A DNA stretch of 64,000 nucleotides from Hortaea werneckii (Eukaryota; Ascomycota; Dothideomycetes; Mycosphaerellales; Teratosphaeriaceae). Each line of letters starts with the position of its first letter. The stretch's first letter is position 1. Both the position numbers and the translations under genes were made by a program. This document shows positions 1 through 10,445 of this stretch, one piece after another. Below the pieces are notes generated by a model. It ran no database searches and was not told the origin of the DNA. It saw only the letters and a list, made by a program, of their open reading frames with translations. The DNA lies in assembly GCA_037044905.1 (NCBI GenBank), contig JBAOKB010000144.1:868001-932000 (forward strand). Reading direction: 5' to 3'.

Positions 1-1
1 G

Positions 2-3000
2 GTACAGGCAGAGAAAGAATCCGAAATCACACTTTCCTATTTAGAAATATACAACGAGCAGATCCGTGACCTGCTGAATCCCGGAACAGGCGGCAAGCAG
101 GGGCTCATGCTGCGCGAGGATGCGAATCAGGCAGTCTCGGTTGCTGGTCTGTCCTCTCACAAACCTCAGAACGTACAGGAAGTCATGGACATGGTCATCC
201 GCGGCAATGGAAACCGCACTCAGTCGCCCACTGAAGCGAACGCCACTTCTTCACGATCGCATGCCGTCCTGCAAGTCAACATCAGCTTGAAGGACCGCAA
301 TGCCAGCACCACCGAGCCTGTGACTATGGCTACACTCTCCATCATCGACTTGGCAGGATCCGAGCGGGCCTCGGCCACCAAGAATCGTGGTGAACGTCTC
401 TTAGAAGGCGCTAACATCAACAAATCCCTTCTCGCCCTGGGCTCCTGCATCAATGCCCTCTGCGATCCACGCAAGAAGAATCACGTCCCCTACCGTAACT
501 CGAAACTCACCCGTCTCCTCAAGTTTTCCCTAGGCGGCAACTGCAGGACCGTGATGATCGTCTGCGTCTCCCCGTCAAGCCAGCACTTTGACGAGACGCA
601 GAACACCCTTCGCTACGCCAACCGCGCAAAGAACATCCAGACGAAGAGCGTACGCAATGTCTACAATGTCGATCGGCACGTCAAAGACTATCTCAAGAAG
701 ATTGATGAGCAGATGTCCCGGATCAACGAACTTACCGCTCAGCAGAAACAGTACGAGGAGTTGGCCTTTGTCAAGTTCCGAAAGGCGGAGGCCAAACGTG
801 TGGAGGTCCTTGGGGAGGGCATGCATCGTTTACGTCTGGCGTACGACCATTCCTCTTCGGAGCGAAACGAGCGGACTGCAAACTTGAAGAGGCTAAGGCA
901 GGTTGAGAGACGGATTAGTGCGATCAGTGGATGGATCGGGGCGTTTGATTCCGTGTGTGATGCTAGAGAAGACGAGGAACCGTCTCCTGCGCTTCAGGGT
1001 ATGAGGAAGACTGCCACGGGGATCCTGGTCGAGTTGGAGGGTAGCAGGCAGTACTGTCACCAGCGGCTTACGAAATCGAATTGGACGAGGGCGGTGGACA
1101 CGGCTTTGAGCGACGGGTTGAGACAACTTGCGGCATTGGAGGGTGGTGGTGGAGAGAACTCGACCGAAGAAGCCAGTCTACGCAAGGAAGCCGAAATGCT
1201 GCGCCAGCGCGCCGAAGTCGAAGCCCATATTTCCGTCTTAGAGCAGGACAAGTCCGGCGAGGCAGGTCTTATGTCTGTCCTCCTCACTGCGCACTTCGAA
1301 ACTATCGCGATCTTGAACCAGATTCTACAGATGAGTGAGGAGGAAGCTGTGGCCGCCGCGCGAGAGGTTCTTGGGAAGCTACTTCAGAGTTGCACCGAAG
1401 CGACAGGTCAAGTCATCAAGCCGGATGGGGGTCTGCAGATCACGGAGGCAGTCCCACCCACCAAGAGCGGGACTCCGAGAAAACGGAAGCAGATGAGCTT
1501 GATGGGTCCCTCGCCCATGAAGAGTAAAGTCCGGCAGTCCATTAGCCATGACCGGAATTCTGCTGCTTTCCCTTCCGGTCTGCCGCCACACATGGCGTCC
1601 GAAATGCAGAATACCCGCTCCTCATCCTCCCCCGCCGACTCAGCCAGTCCCAGGACCTCGCTAGCACCTACCTCCTCCTCACCGGCCCCGCGCTCCCTCT
1701 CCTCGCCTAGAAGGCGTGTGAAGCTTGGCGGTGCGGCAAGGAAAGGCGTCTCTTTCTCGGCTGGTGGCGCACCTCAGACGCAACTGCAACAACAGGTACC
1801 GTCTAGGACGGCCAGCAAGAAGAAGTCTTCCCCCTCGAAGAAGCGCGTAGTCCGCTGGCGCGATGACGCGGAGGATGCGGGACCGCTGGTTGAATTCCAG
1901 GCTACGCCGAAGAAGACTTATGCTGCGACTTCGTCTTCGCCGATGGGACCTGAGTCGCCTCAACGTCGGACGAAGCAGGGGGTTGATGGGGATGCATCCA
2001 ATATGAACGACGAGGAGAAGTCATCGGAAGACGACGTTTCCGTAGCTCCTCTTTCAGGAATAGACAATGTGGTGCCGAGTCAAGAAGGAGACGTGGAACC
2101 GGGGTCCTCCCCTCTTCCTCCTCCACCTGTTTCCAGCGCGGAAGTCAGAAAGAGCCTAGGTGGCTCCGGACGGTTCGCGACCGGCTTCCTCAGCAAGAAA
2201 GGCGGGAACGGAGCCGCGAACGATGGGACTGGAAACGAAGGCAGCCCAACCGCTCTCCCGCCTCAACTGAACCGGAATATCTTCCCTGCTGAAAGCGGCA
2301 GCAGCGACGACGAGGCGAGCCCGCTCCGCGACATCTCCGGCAACAGCGCCCCACGCGTCCGCCCGTCCAGCAGCGGAGCAGGCGGCACGATGAAAGCCAC
2401 GGAAACAAAAGAAAACACCACCAACCCCACCTCCGCCGCCGACGACTCCAGCACAGGCGGCGCCGGCAACAACGGCGCAGCGGGAGGAGCCTCCTCAGAT
2501 ATCGAACGCTCCCTCCTCTCCGACAAAGAAACAGCGGGCAAAATCCGTTCGGCTCTCAAACCCTCCAAACGCTCCTCCTCCTCCTCCTTCGCCACCTACG
2601 GCCCGTCCAACACCGCCGCACGCCAGGCTTCCCGCGAACACAAAGCCCACCGGCGCCGGTCGCCGACCGCTTCCTCCGCTGCCGGTATAAGGGACTCACC
2701 GCCGCCGAGCTCTTCCTCTGCAGGCGCCGGTGGTAGCGGCGACCACGGCCCTCCCGGCCCCTTCTCAGCCACTCACGCCCGACGCATGGACGGCAGCGGG
2801 AGCTGGAACGGACGCTCGGTCCTCTCGCCCCGCTCGCAAGCAGTCGGCAAACACCACCACCCGGGGGCCCTGGGGAATCGGCGGAGTATGATGGACCTCA
2901 ACTCATCGTCCTCCGTCCCCGCCGCCCAAGCGACGAGCGCAGGGGGTTCGCTAGGCCGTAATGCGTTCGGGAGTGCGGCGGCGGCGGCCAGGATGAGTAC

Positions 3001-3121
3001 TGCTTCTTCTTCCTCGTCGCCGTTCCCGCTTCCCCCGCATGGCGCTGGTGGAGGGCCCGCTGCAGGGGCCAACCATCGGCCGAGTAGTAGTGTGGGCGGG
3101 AGTAAAGGGATCTGGAGATGA
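2..3121 (+). CDS. KIP3: Kinesin-8 (Kip3-type) motor protein, 5' end outside the window
   Basis: Plus-end-directed, microtubule-depolymerising motor acting on spindle and cytoplasmic microtubules. The frame is open from base 2, so the P-loop half of the motor lies upstream. Seen in order: LEIYNEQIRDLL, the switch I motif NATSSRSHAVLQ, the switch II motif DLAGSERAS, NINKSLLALGSCINAL and YRNSKLTRLLKFSLGG, followed by a neck with coiled-coil character. The GNGNRTQSPTEANATSSRSH context is typical of kinesin-8. The last ~550 residues are Ser/Pro/Ala/Gly-rich, basic and low in complexity, as usual for fungal Kip3 tails. The stop at 3119-3121 is followed 18 nt later by a 33-G tract. Family assignment is confident; the exact start cannot be seen. 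Confidence 0.93.
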   Translation, partial: VQAEKESEITLSYLEIYNEQIRDLLNPGTGGKQGLMLREDANQAVSVAGLSSHKPQNVQEVMDMVIRGNGNRTQSPTEANATSSRSHAVLQVNISLKDRNASTTEPVTMATLSIIDLAGSERASATKNRGERLLEGANINKSLLALGSCINALCDPRKKNHVPYRNSKLTRLLKFSLGGNCRTVMIVCVSPSSQHFDETQNTLRYANRAKNIQTKSVRNVYNVDRHVKDYLKKIDEQMSRINELTAQQKQYEELAFVKFRKAEAKRVEVLGEGMHRLRLAYDHSSSERNERTANLKRLRQVERRISAISGWIGAFDSVCDAREDEEPSPALQGMRKTATGILVELEGSRQYCHQRLTKSNWTRAVDTALSDGLRQLAALEGGGGENSTEEASLRKEAEMLRQRAEVEAHISVLEQDKSGEAGLMSVLLTAHFETIAILNQILQMSEEEAVAAAREVLGKLLQSCTEATGQVIKPDGGLQITEAVPPTKSGTPRKRKQMSLMGPSPMKSKVRQSISHDRNSAAFPSGLPPHMASEMQNTRSSSSPADSASPRTSLAPTSSSPAPRSLSSPRRRVKLGGAARKGVSFSAGGAPQTQLQQQVPSRTASKKKSSPSKKRVVRWRDDAEDAGPLVEFQATPKKTYAATSSSPMGPESPQRRTKQGVDGDASNMNDEEKSSEDDVSVAPLSGIDNVVPSQEGDVEPGSSPLPPPPVSSAEVRKSLGGSGRFATGFLSKKGGNGAANDGTGNEGSPTALPPQLNRNIFPAESGSSDDEASPLRDISGNSAPRVRPSSSGAGGTMKATETKENTTNPTSAADDSSTGGAGNNGAAGGASSDIERSLLSDKETAGKIRSALKPSKRSSSSSFATYGPSNTAARQASREHKAHRRRSPTASSAAGIRDSPPPSSSSAGAGGSGDHGPPGPFSATHARRMDGSGSWNGRSVLSPRSQAVGKHHHPGALGNRRSMMDLNSSSSVPAAQATSAGGSLGRNAFGSAAAAARMSTASSSSSPFPLPPHGAGGGPAAGANHRPSSSVGGSKGIWR

Positions 3122-3139
3122 TGTGGTGGATAAGAAAGT

Positions 3140-3173
<34 letters not shown>

Positions 3174-3868
3174 ATATTTCGAACTGCCAAAGAAGAAGGG
3201 GTACTTGGACTTGATTTCTGTTGGGAAGGAGGGACGGCGTTTGATTGGGTTTGAGCCTGGCTGAAGTGCGCGAGGGATACATGGGAACGGGGAAGAGGGG
3301 GGAAAGGGCTTTTTTTTTTCTCTTGTCTCTCGGCGTAAACGGGGTTTTTTTCTTCTTTTCTTTTTGGGCAGCATCCGGGTTTCTCTCGTAGCAATGAACG
3401 TTGCTTCACTACTCCACTGTGTTACAACAACGAATATCGTCATACGTTCTCCATCTCTCTCTTCACCCTTTTTTACCTTTTACTCCTTCCTTGACCTTTG
3501 CGGGGGGTTTTCCCTAGTTTTTTTTTTTTTTTTTTTTTTATTAAAAATCCAACCAAAGAGCTCGAATGGACATAGCGATGAATCAAGGCCAAAGGTAGAA
3601 CCGCGGAACTGATCGAACCCGAGACAAAGGGCCTGTGTTAGTGTCAAAGGGCGCAACATATCACTCAACACTGTGAAACACAAGGACACTCAAGAGTTGG
3701 CGTTGGCGAAAAGATGATGCTCATTGGGTTGAGTTAACTAAAAAAACGCCATGAGGGGGTCGTTAATTTTGCCCGCGCCTCATTCTTCATCACATTCCCC
3801 CCCACCAACGCCATGCCGAAACTTTTCCTACAGTTCAGCTCCTCCCCATCTTACGATTGGCAAAGAGC
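3122..3868. other. Convergent 3' intergenic region with long homopolymers
   Basis: This lies between the stops of the kinesin gene (+) and eS19 (-). It holds an uninterrupted G tract (3140-3172, 33 nt) and a T tract (3518-3539, 22 nt). Pyrimidine-rich stretches are common. No coding region is supported. Confidence 0.7.
3140..3172 (+). repeat. Homopolymeric G tract, 33 nt
   Basis: Thirty-three consecutive G residues lie 18 nt after the kinesin stop codon, so they probably fall in its 3' UTR. Such a run can form stacked G-quadruplexes. Its exact length is likely to be unreliable in any assembly. Confidence 0.95.
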
Positions 3869-4646
3869 TTACTCGTCATCGTCCTCCTCCTCAGCCTCGA
3901 GGGTGGTCATGGCGATACGGTCCAAGTCACGCTGGCCGGACTGGGTGATACGGCGACCGCCCTTGTCCTCGTCCTGCTCGAGCACGTTGATCTTCTCGAG
4001 GGCCTGCATGACCTTGCGGTCGACGGAGCCGGAGGCGTCGACGTGGTGGCCTGGGCGTACACCCCGGTTCTTGACGCTGCCGTGGACCTTCCGCATGCGG
4101 CCGACACCGACGGTCTTGCGCATGTAGATGTGGCGGGCGATGGCGGCGGCGCGGACGTAGAACCTGTAGAGGAAAGAAGAAGTTTGCGTTAGCTCGGGCG
4201 GACTTGTGGGTGAAGTGCGGAGGGCAAAGTCACGTGATAAAACCGTGCAAGGTGCAATCGGCATGAATGTGATGAAACTTACCAGTCAATGCTCTGCGGC
4301 GGGAGCTCCTTGGAGCGGCCAGTCTTGACGGTGTCGGTCCAACCTGTAGACAGAAACCCAGAAAGTCAGCATTTGACAGCCGAAACCTTTCCGGGAGAGT
4401 GCCCCCCGTCCCACACGGGATTCAGGTATCTCAATTCTCTTATGTTGAACATGGGATCATGTCGCGAAGCAGATTTTCTCCTCATACGCATGTCCATCTT
4501 GTGTCCATCTCTTGCTTTCTTTCTCATCTCTGGGAATAGAGTGCTCACGGACCTGGGATTGGCAGCTTGCCCTGACGCTTCAAGAAGGCGGCGTAGGCGT
4601 TGATGAACTTGTCGGCCTCGACATCGCGGACGGAGACACCAGGCAT
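3869..4646 (-). CDS. RPS19: 40S ribosomal protein eS19 (S19)
   Basis: Small-subunit ribosomal protein needed for 18S rRNA maturation and 40S assembly. The model is complement(3869..4163, 4283..4343, 4553..4646), giving 149 aa, the usual length. The start gives MPGVSVRDVEADKFINAYAA. Exon 1 ends KLPIP, and the split Gly codon restores PGW before TDTVKTG. Exon 2 ends at SIDW, and exon 3 carries FYVRAAAIARHIYMRKTVG and the HGSVKNRGVRPGHH segment. The C-terminus is acidic (EAEEEDDDE). Introns are 209 nt and 119 nt, longer than most in this window, as is common for ribosomal protein genes. Donors GTCCGT and GTAAGT and both acceptors CTACAG keep the frame. The gene diverges from the hydrolase-phosphatase gene. 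Confidence 0.96.
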
Positions 4647-5199
4647 GTTGGCGGTGTTCGACGGGGTGATGGGTTGTCGTTGGATGAGAGGATGGAGGCG
4701 GATGGAGTTGGTCGGCGGGTCGTGGTCGCTAAGCGGAAGAAAGTAGCGATGTCGCGAGAGATTCGCATTCGAACTTTTCGGGGGTGCGATGCTGCTCTTG
4801 GCGCGGGATCGGATCTTCTTCGCCGAAGTGCCGATCAGAGACGACTGTCCCGAGATTCTCCCGACCATCCTCAGTCCCAAAGCCGCTCGCGACTGACTTC
4901 ACCGGCGGGCGTTTGGCCTACGACTTCTTAAACTCCCGCCCAATTCCTTGTACTCTTGACGCATGTTTGTTTCACACAGTTTCGTGATAGACGCAATTTC
5001 TTCGCTGCAACTCATCACTTGTGTATAGCATTGCATTGTTCAGTACTGATCACGGTGCTACACTTCGATACCAATCGCAATCAACGTCCAAAAGCCAGCC
5101 AGACCCTCGTCTCAGATACAAACTTTTAGCCACCATGTACAAGAACAGCGCAAATTAAATCGGCCCTGTACTTTTTGCCACCCTTCTTCACTACGTACC
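4647..5199. other. Divergent promoter region, eS19 / hydrolase-phosphatase
   Basis: This 553-nt segment separates two start codons on opposite strands and must hold both promoters. No clear TATA box was seen on either side. It contains no supported coding region. Confidence 0.55.
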
Positions 5200-7292
5200 A
5201 TGTCGCCAAAGACAATGGTTCCACTCCAATCGAATGTGGCTCTGCAGCAATTTCAACCGCTCATCGCCGCTCTCGCTGCAGCGAGCCCATGGACCAAGGG
5301 CCTGTTGACCGCCGCCCTCGGCGCCTTAGCAATCAGAGCGTGGCATGCGGCGCGTCAATCCAAGCCCTTATCGCTGGAGAACAGCGACCAGCCGGGCCTC
5401 TTCAAGAAGCATTCATCGTTCGAAAGTTTCACAACACCCTCAGGCCTCACCTACCCACGCATCAGAGTCTTCTACCATGCTCACCCGCAAGAAGCAAAAC
5501 TTCCAAGCACTTTGCCACTCCTGGTATTCATGCATGGCCTGGGTGGCAACGCGACTCAATTCGCCTCGCTATTGACGAGCTTGGTCAACGTCGCGCCATG
5601 CCTCGCCATCGATCTACCAGGCTGCGGCTTATCCGACTTCGCACCAAAGGATGAGAGGGCCTACACGACGGCTGCATTCGCTGAGCTTCTCGCGACTGCC
5701 ATCGATCGCTATCGCAACGAAGACGAAAATCAGCAGGTCGTGCTGGTCGGTCACAGCATGGGATGCTCTATCAGCGCTCTTCTAACGTCTTCCCATTCGC
5801 CACTACACCAGCGCCTGAACATGAATTACATTGTCGGCTTCATCGCAATCTGTCCAAAAGCATCTCCACCTTCTGAGAGAGAAGCTATTAACATCGATCG
5901 CTTGCGCTGGATGCCTGCGCCTGTCTTCGACCTCCTCCGCTGGTACGACCGTCGCGGCGGCCTCAACAGTACTAGTGTCGCCCGCGTCGTTGGACATGAA
6001 GCGGATGACGAAACGAAGAAGCTGCAGCAGAAGTACAACAGACAGTCGAAGTCGGCAGTCTTCTTACGCTTCGTTACAGCCGGTCTACCTGCTAAGGGAT
6101 CGCAAGCTGACGACAGCGACGTGATCCCCTGGCCCGGGAAAGAGGTCTGGAGTGGGATCAAGATCCCATTGTTCTTACTCGCTGGGGGCGCCGATAAGCT
6201 CACACCGCCTGAGCAAGTTGATGAGATAGTCCGATGGCTCTCTGAAAAGCCTCGACAGATAGACAATTGTGTTGCGAGACCGACAGAGCCTGATGTGAGC
6301 GCGAATCCAAACACCGTCCCCACGTCCGCCGGTGACATTCAACTCTCCCAAGACCACGTCACCAATCCATCTCCACGCCACGATAGCGGCCCACAGACTC
6401 TCCCAAAAGACATGATCAAAGACGACAAGAAGTCCACCAAGCACGGCTTTGTCCTTAAGACGGCAAAGTTCTCGGCTCCAGCGGCTCACGGCTTCATGTA
6501 CACCACGACCTACGTGCGCGTCGTATCCGGACTCATCGAGGAGTTCCTCGCCAAGCACGTGGACGAACGGCTGAGCATGGGCTGGCAACTCCAACACCTG
6601 ACGACGAGCGGGAAATGGGACGTCAAGAACCTGAAGAAATGGCAAAGCATCGCTCCCTGCTCCGACCCCATCGGCGGCGTCTTCCGCGCCATGAAAACCA
6701 TGCGCGAGGTCGACCCGTCGCACAACCCGACCGACTTCGTCCGGAAATTCAGCCATACCGCCTTACCGGACGGCGTAGCCATGGTGCTCGATATAAGCCA
6801 CGAGTCCCCCGTCTACAACCCGCAGAAGCTGGAGGAAGGCGGGGTCGAATATCATAAGTTCCCGACCGTCTCCAAACTCCCGCCCACGGCCGACGAAGTC
6901 GACCATTTCATCAAGACGGTGGATAGGCTCCGCCGCTCACTCCCTGCCTCTGCCTCGTCAGACCCCAATCAAACCCGCCCGACGATCGGCGTACACTGCC
7001 ACTACGGTCCGTCCCCTCCCCTCTACCTCTCTGCCCACTCCCAACACCCCCCTCCAAATCGTCCCGTCATCTCACTGACTCACCCCCTCCTGTCTTCTAC
7101 ATAGGTTTCAACCGCACAGGCTTCTTCATAGTCTCCTACCTCATCGAACGCCTCGCCTACCCGCTCCAAACCGCCCTGGACGAATTCGCTGCCGAACGGG
7201 CCCCGGGGATCAAACATGAGCATTTCGTGAACGAGCTATGGGTACGGTATTCGGTTAAGCTGCAGAGAAGGAGGACGTTGACGGGGGGTTGA
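5200..7292 (+). CDS. Alpha/beta-hydrolase fused to a dual-specificity phosphatase
   Basis: The model is join(5200..7006, 7105..7292), giving 664 aa. The N-terminus has a hydrophobic stretch near residues 25-50, a possible membrane anchor. Next comes a complete alpha/beta-hydrolase: oxyanion motif HGLGG, nucleophile elbow GHSMG (Ser186), acid loop GGADKLTP and catalytic His in AAHGFMY. The C-terminal ~200 residues are a dual-specificity phosphatase. HC(X5)R runs from Cys600 to Arg606 as HCHYGFNRTGF, preceded by GVAMVLDIS and an EYHKFPTVS strand. The 98-nt intron splits the loop codon for its Gly; donor GTCCGT and acceptor ACATAG join HYG to FNRTG. Both halves keep their catalytic residues, so a bifunctional enzyme is likely. 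Substrates are unknown. Confidence 0.88.
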
Positions 7293-8300
7293 ATATTGAG
7301 ATGGGGTTCTCGTTGGGTGTTTTCGTGGGGTTTTCTGTGTGATGGGAATGGTTTGTAGGGGTCGGTTGGGTGGGGGCGAATTTTCCGTATGGCTTTGCTT
7401 TTTTGCTTTCGCTCTGTGTGTCGGGGTATCCCCTTTCCCAGCGAGAAGGAGATGGGTCAAAGAGGAGAGGGGAGGCGGGGAGGACAAGGATGCGAACCAA
7501 AGGGAAGGGGGAGGAGAAGGGGATGGCACGGAGCGGCGTTCGGCAGCATCATGAGCTCGCTTGCTTTGCTTTTTTTCCACCGGCCTTTTGTTGTTCGCTT
7601 TTTTTTACTTTTCTTTTAGAAGATACCCAATTCACAATGTTGCATCGAAGAGAGCGATATGATTCCCCCCAGCCTTTGGAAGGTTTCTCTGCTTTACTAC
7701 CAACAAGGAGAAGAGCATCTGCCAGCACTTCTACAATTTTGCTCCCCACTTGAAATCGTCTTGTATCTTTTCTCTTTGCCATTCTTCTGTCAAATCGCCC
7801 CCGATATTATCACTCTCAAAAGTACATTGCGGCGTAGGCAAAGTCGACCAATGGAATCGCCACACACCCCGTCTTCGGAAGCGCCGAAGCGCTTGAGTTT
7901 GAGAAGAAAGAGAAATTCCCAAGGAATTCATACGAGAGGACGGCATGGTTGTGGGAAGGAGTAAAAGGCCATCGATGCCGACTTTGAGTTGGAAATATCA
8001 ACTACATCATGAATCCCTCCCACCAGTAGCTCGATTCGAGTAAAACCCTACGCTTCATGCGTCTCTTTCCCTTGATTCCAGTAAAGCCCTACGCTCCTTG
8101 TGTCCCTTTCCCTTTCCCTTTCTCCTGCGCAGAGAACCATGATAAAAACACTGGGTATATAGCACCGAACCCGCTTGAACCGTTCCGATAAGAAACCTCC
8201 CTAAAAAGAAACCGAAAGACTGAGAACAGAAAAAAAAAAAAAAAGCCATAAACTCATAACCCAACCCCATCCCACTCCCCCATCTCCCACTACAGGAGCA
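7293..8300. other. Convergent 3' intergenic region
   Basis: This 1-kb segment lies between the stops of the hydrolase-phosphatase gene (+) and SLX4 (-). It contains purine-rich and T-rich stretches and a 15-nt A run at 8230-8244. Only short shadow reading frames occur and no gene is supported. Confidence 0.6.
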
Positions 8301-10445
8301 TTAATACCGACTCCTGACACCCCCTCTCAACCCTTCCTTCCATAGACAACAAATACTTCTCTCCTCGCACCACTTCTGCACCATCCAGCACTTGACCTCT
8401 TCATCCTTCACTTCAACCTCATGATCGATCTCCTCATCTTTCTCGCCGCTTTTCCCCCGCGGCAGTTGATGCTTCTTCGCGACTTTCCGCTGGACGGGGA
8501 TTCTTATGCCTATGGTGTCGTTTAACCATGCGGTCAGGTCCTCGAGGACGATGGGGTCATAGAGGAGGATTTTCTGGTTCCAGCTCGGTTGGGACGGGTT
8601 GGTGGATGGGGTTTGGGTGCGGATTGCGTGGGTGATTTGGGGGAAGAGGAGGGGGTGGATGGTGGACCATTGGGGGTCGGTGGATTTCAGGTACGCCGTT
8701 GACGCGAGGGCGGTAGACTGCTCGTTTTGAGCGCCCGTTGGCGTCTGAGCGGAGGTTGTGGAGAATGTGAGTGGTTGGATGGGGGATGCAGTGGTAGACG
8801 GCCGGCGCCTTGGTGGGGAGGGAGTGGGTGGAGAAGGATCGTCGTCGTAGATATCGTCAATGTCGATGAAGCCGTCTGGCTCTGGAAGGGTGGTTGCAGT
8901 GGTGGCGCCAGCGGCAGCTTCACCGTGCTTGTTTGATGTGTTTGAATCGACTGGAGCTCTCCTTGGTCCAGCGGGGCTTTTTTCACAACTTGGTCCTGCT
9001 TCAGCGGGCTCTGAGCTTTCTTTTGGTGCGGCTTGCGCAGCAGGTGCCGGTCTTGACTTGATCAATCCGGACTTCTCTCGGTGCAGTCCACCTTTGAAAT
9101 CTCGAGCTGCACTACACCAGAGCTCTCTGTCTGCCTGGCCAACTGACAGGCTCGTACCATGCGGGGCTGAGGGCACCTTTGCATAGCTGCTTTCGCGTTG
9201 AGCGGGTGCTTGCGTATTTGGTCCGATCATTTCTGATGCTGCCATCGCCGTCTGCAACTCTCTGATGAATTTCGGATCTTCGTCCGTCGCGAGTTGACTT
9301 GATGTGCCAAAGAGGAAGTCTTGCTGTTGCATCTGCAGTGCAGCCTTCTCCGGTGAGTAAAGAGGAGGTAAGAAGTCGGCCTCGTTGAATTTGACCTTTG
9401 CTTTTGCCTTCTTGGGCTTGGTTGTAGCTTTCTGCTTTGCGGGTTCTTTTGCCGCATCTGAGCCTTCTTTCGGCTGCCGTAGCTTGCGTGGCTTCTTGAC
9501 CTTTGCCGCTTCTGTGGCGGTCTCCTCGGCATTGTGGGTGGCAGGTAAATCCTGTTTGCGTGGGGTGAAAAAGGCGGAGACTGTGCTTTGCTCCACTTCC
9601 GGCTCGGCCAATTGATGTTGGTAGGCTTTTGTTGCCAGAGCCGTGATGGTTTGTGGCTTCTTCGGGCCCTTTGGGCGTTTAGTTGGTTTTGCTGGAGGCA
9701 TCTCTGTGCTCTCTGAAGCCTTTTCAGGCACGTCCTTCTTCGCCGATTTGGCTTTTGAAGCTTTCTTTGCGGGCTGCCGGGTGACTGGTGCCGAAGTAGA
9801 GCTGTCTGCAAGCTCTATCTTCCTTCGCTTGGTCGTTGCTTCGCCGTTGGTGACTCGCTCAGCCGAGAGCAACGTGCCGCCAGGATTCGAGTTTGTATAG
9901 CTGAAGTTGCTGAGGAGTTCGCCGAGAGGGACCCTTGGTGCGGGAGATGGCACGTGGATTGCTGTGTCCATCACTGGCGTCCAACTCCGCCGTCTCCTCG
10001 ACGCCTGTGCCGCTGCCATCTCCCCCTCGTGGTGGTCGGCCGAGGGTGCTGGAGGCCGCTTCGGTGGCTCGGCGCGAGGAGACTTGCGGGCGAAATAGAT
10101 TGACTCCTCCGGCTCGTCGGAGTTGAGGATGATGCTCTCCGACTTCTTCATGCGCCGCCTTGGCTTCTTCAGCTTCCCGGCCGTCTCCGTCGAGACTCGC
10201 GCCGCCAGCCCACCGTCGTCGCCGCCAGTTGCATCTTCCCTTGCCAGCGGCAGCAGAGATGCTGCGGATTGGAAGTCCGGGGCCCGAAGCCCCCAATGGT
10301 CCTCTTCGGCGGGGAAGCCGGAGGAAAGCGGTCGGATGAACGACGACGGCGACGGGAGCTGGGGGGAGGACGGGACCGGTGCCCTCCTGCGGCCGGCTGG
10401 CGAGGTTGGCGAGGACTGGATGAGAATTGGATTAGCACCAGCCAT
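8301..10445 (-). CDS. SLX4: Structure-specific endonuclease subunit SLX4
   Basis: Regulatory scaffold of the SLX1-SLX4 nuclease, which resolves branched DNA at stalled forks and recombination intermediates in the nucleus. A single exon gives 714 aa if the start is the ATG at 10445 (MAGANPILIQ). The frame stays open upstream to 10730, but those 95 residues do not look conserved. Most of the protein is disordered and rich in Lys, Pro and Ser. Recognisable parts are the acidic GFIDIDDIYDDDPSPP segment and the C-terminal SLX4 domain (about residues 590-714) with KILLYDPIVLEDLTAWLN and VQKWCEERSICCLWKEG. These two blocks are the hallmark of fungal SLX4. The gene converges with the upstream phosphatase gene. 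Confidence 0.9.
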   Translation of the reverse strand: MAGANPILIQSSPTSPAGRRRAPVPSSPQLPSPSSFIRPLSSGFPAEEDHWGLRAPDFQSAASLLPLAREDATGGDDGGLAARVSTETAGKLKKPRRRMKKSESIILNSDEPEESIYFARKSPRAEPPKRPPAPSADHHEGEMAAAQASRRRRSWTPVMDTAIHVPSPAPRVPLGELLSNFSYTNSNPGGTLLSAERVTNGEATTKRRKIELADSSTSAPVTRQPAKKASKAKSAKKDVPEKASESTEMPPAKPTKRPKGPKKPQTITALATKAYQHQLAEPEVEQSTVSAFFTPRKQDLPATHNAEETATEAAKVKKPRKLRQPKEGSDAAKEPAKQKATTKPKKAKAKVKFNEADFLPPLYSPEKAALQMQQQDFLFGTSSQLATDEDPKFIRELQTAMAASEMIGPNTQAPAQRESSYAKVPSAPHGTSLSVGQADRELWCSAARDFKGGLHREKSGLIKSRPAPAAQAAPKESSEPAEAGPSCEKSPAGPRRAPVDSNTSNKHGEAAAGATTATTLPEPDGFIDIDDIYDDDPSPPTPSPPRRRPSTTASPIQPLTFSTTSAQTPTGAQNEQSTALASTAYLKSTDPQWSTIHPLLFPQITHAIRTQTPSTNPSQPSWNQKILLYDPIVLEDLTAWLNDTIGIRIPVQRKVAKKHQLPRGKSGEKDEEIDHEVEVKDEEVKCWMVQKWCEERSICCLWKEGLRGGVRSRY

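Noticed and set aside
2773..3443. Several minus-strand frames with poly-Pro
   Set aside because: They are produced by reading the G33 tract and GC-rich kinesin tail in reverse; no conserved features.
3600..3640. B-box-like GGTTCGATC on the minus strand
   Set aside because: The flanking bases do not form a T-arm or acceptor stem.
3857..4192. Open frame of 111 codons on the plus strand
   Set aside because: It is antisense to exon 3 of eS19, whose protein sequence is unmistakable.
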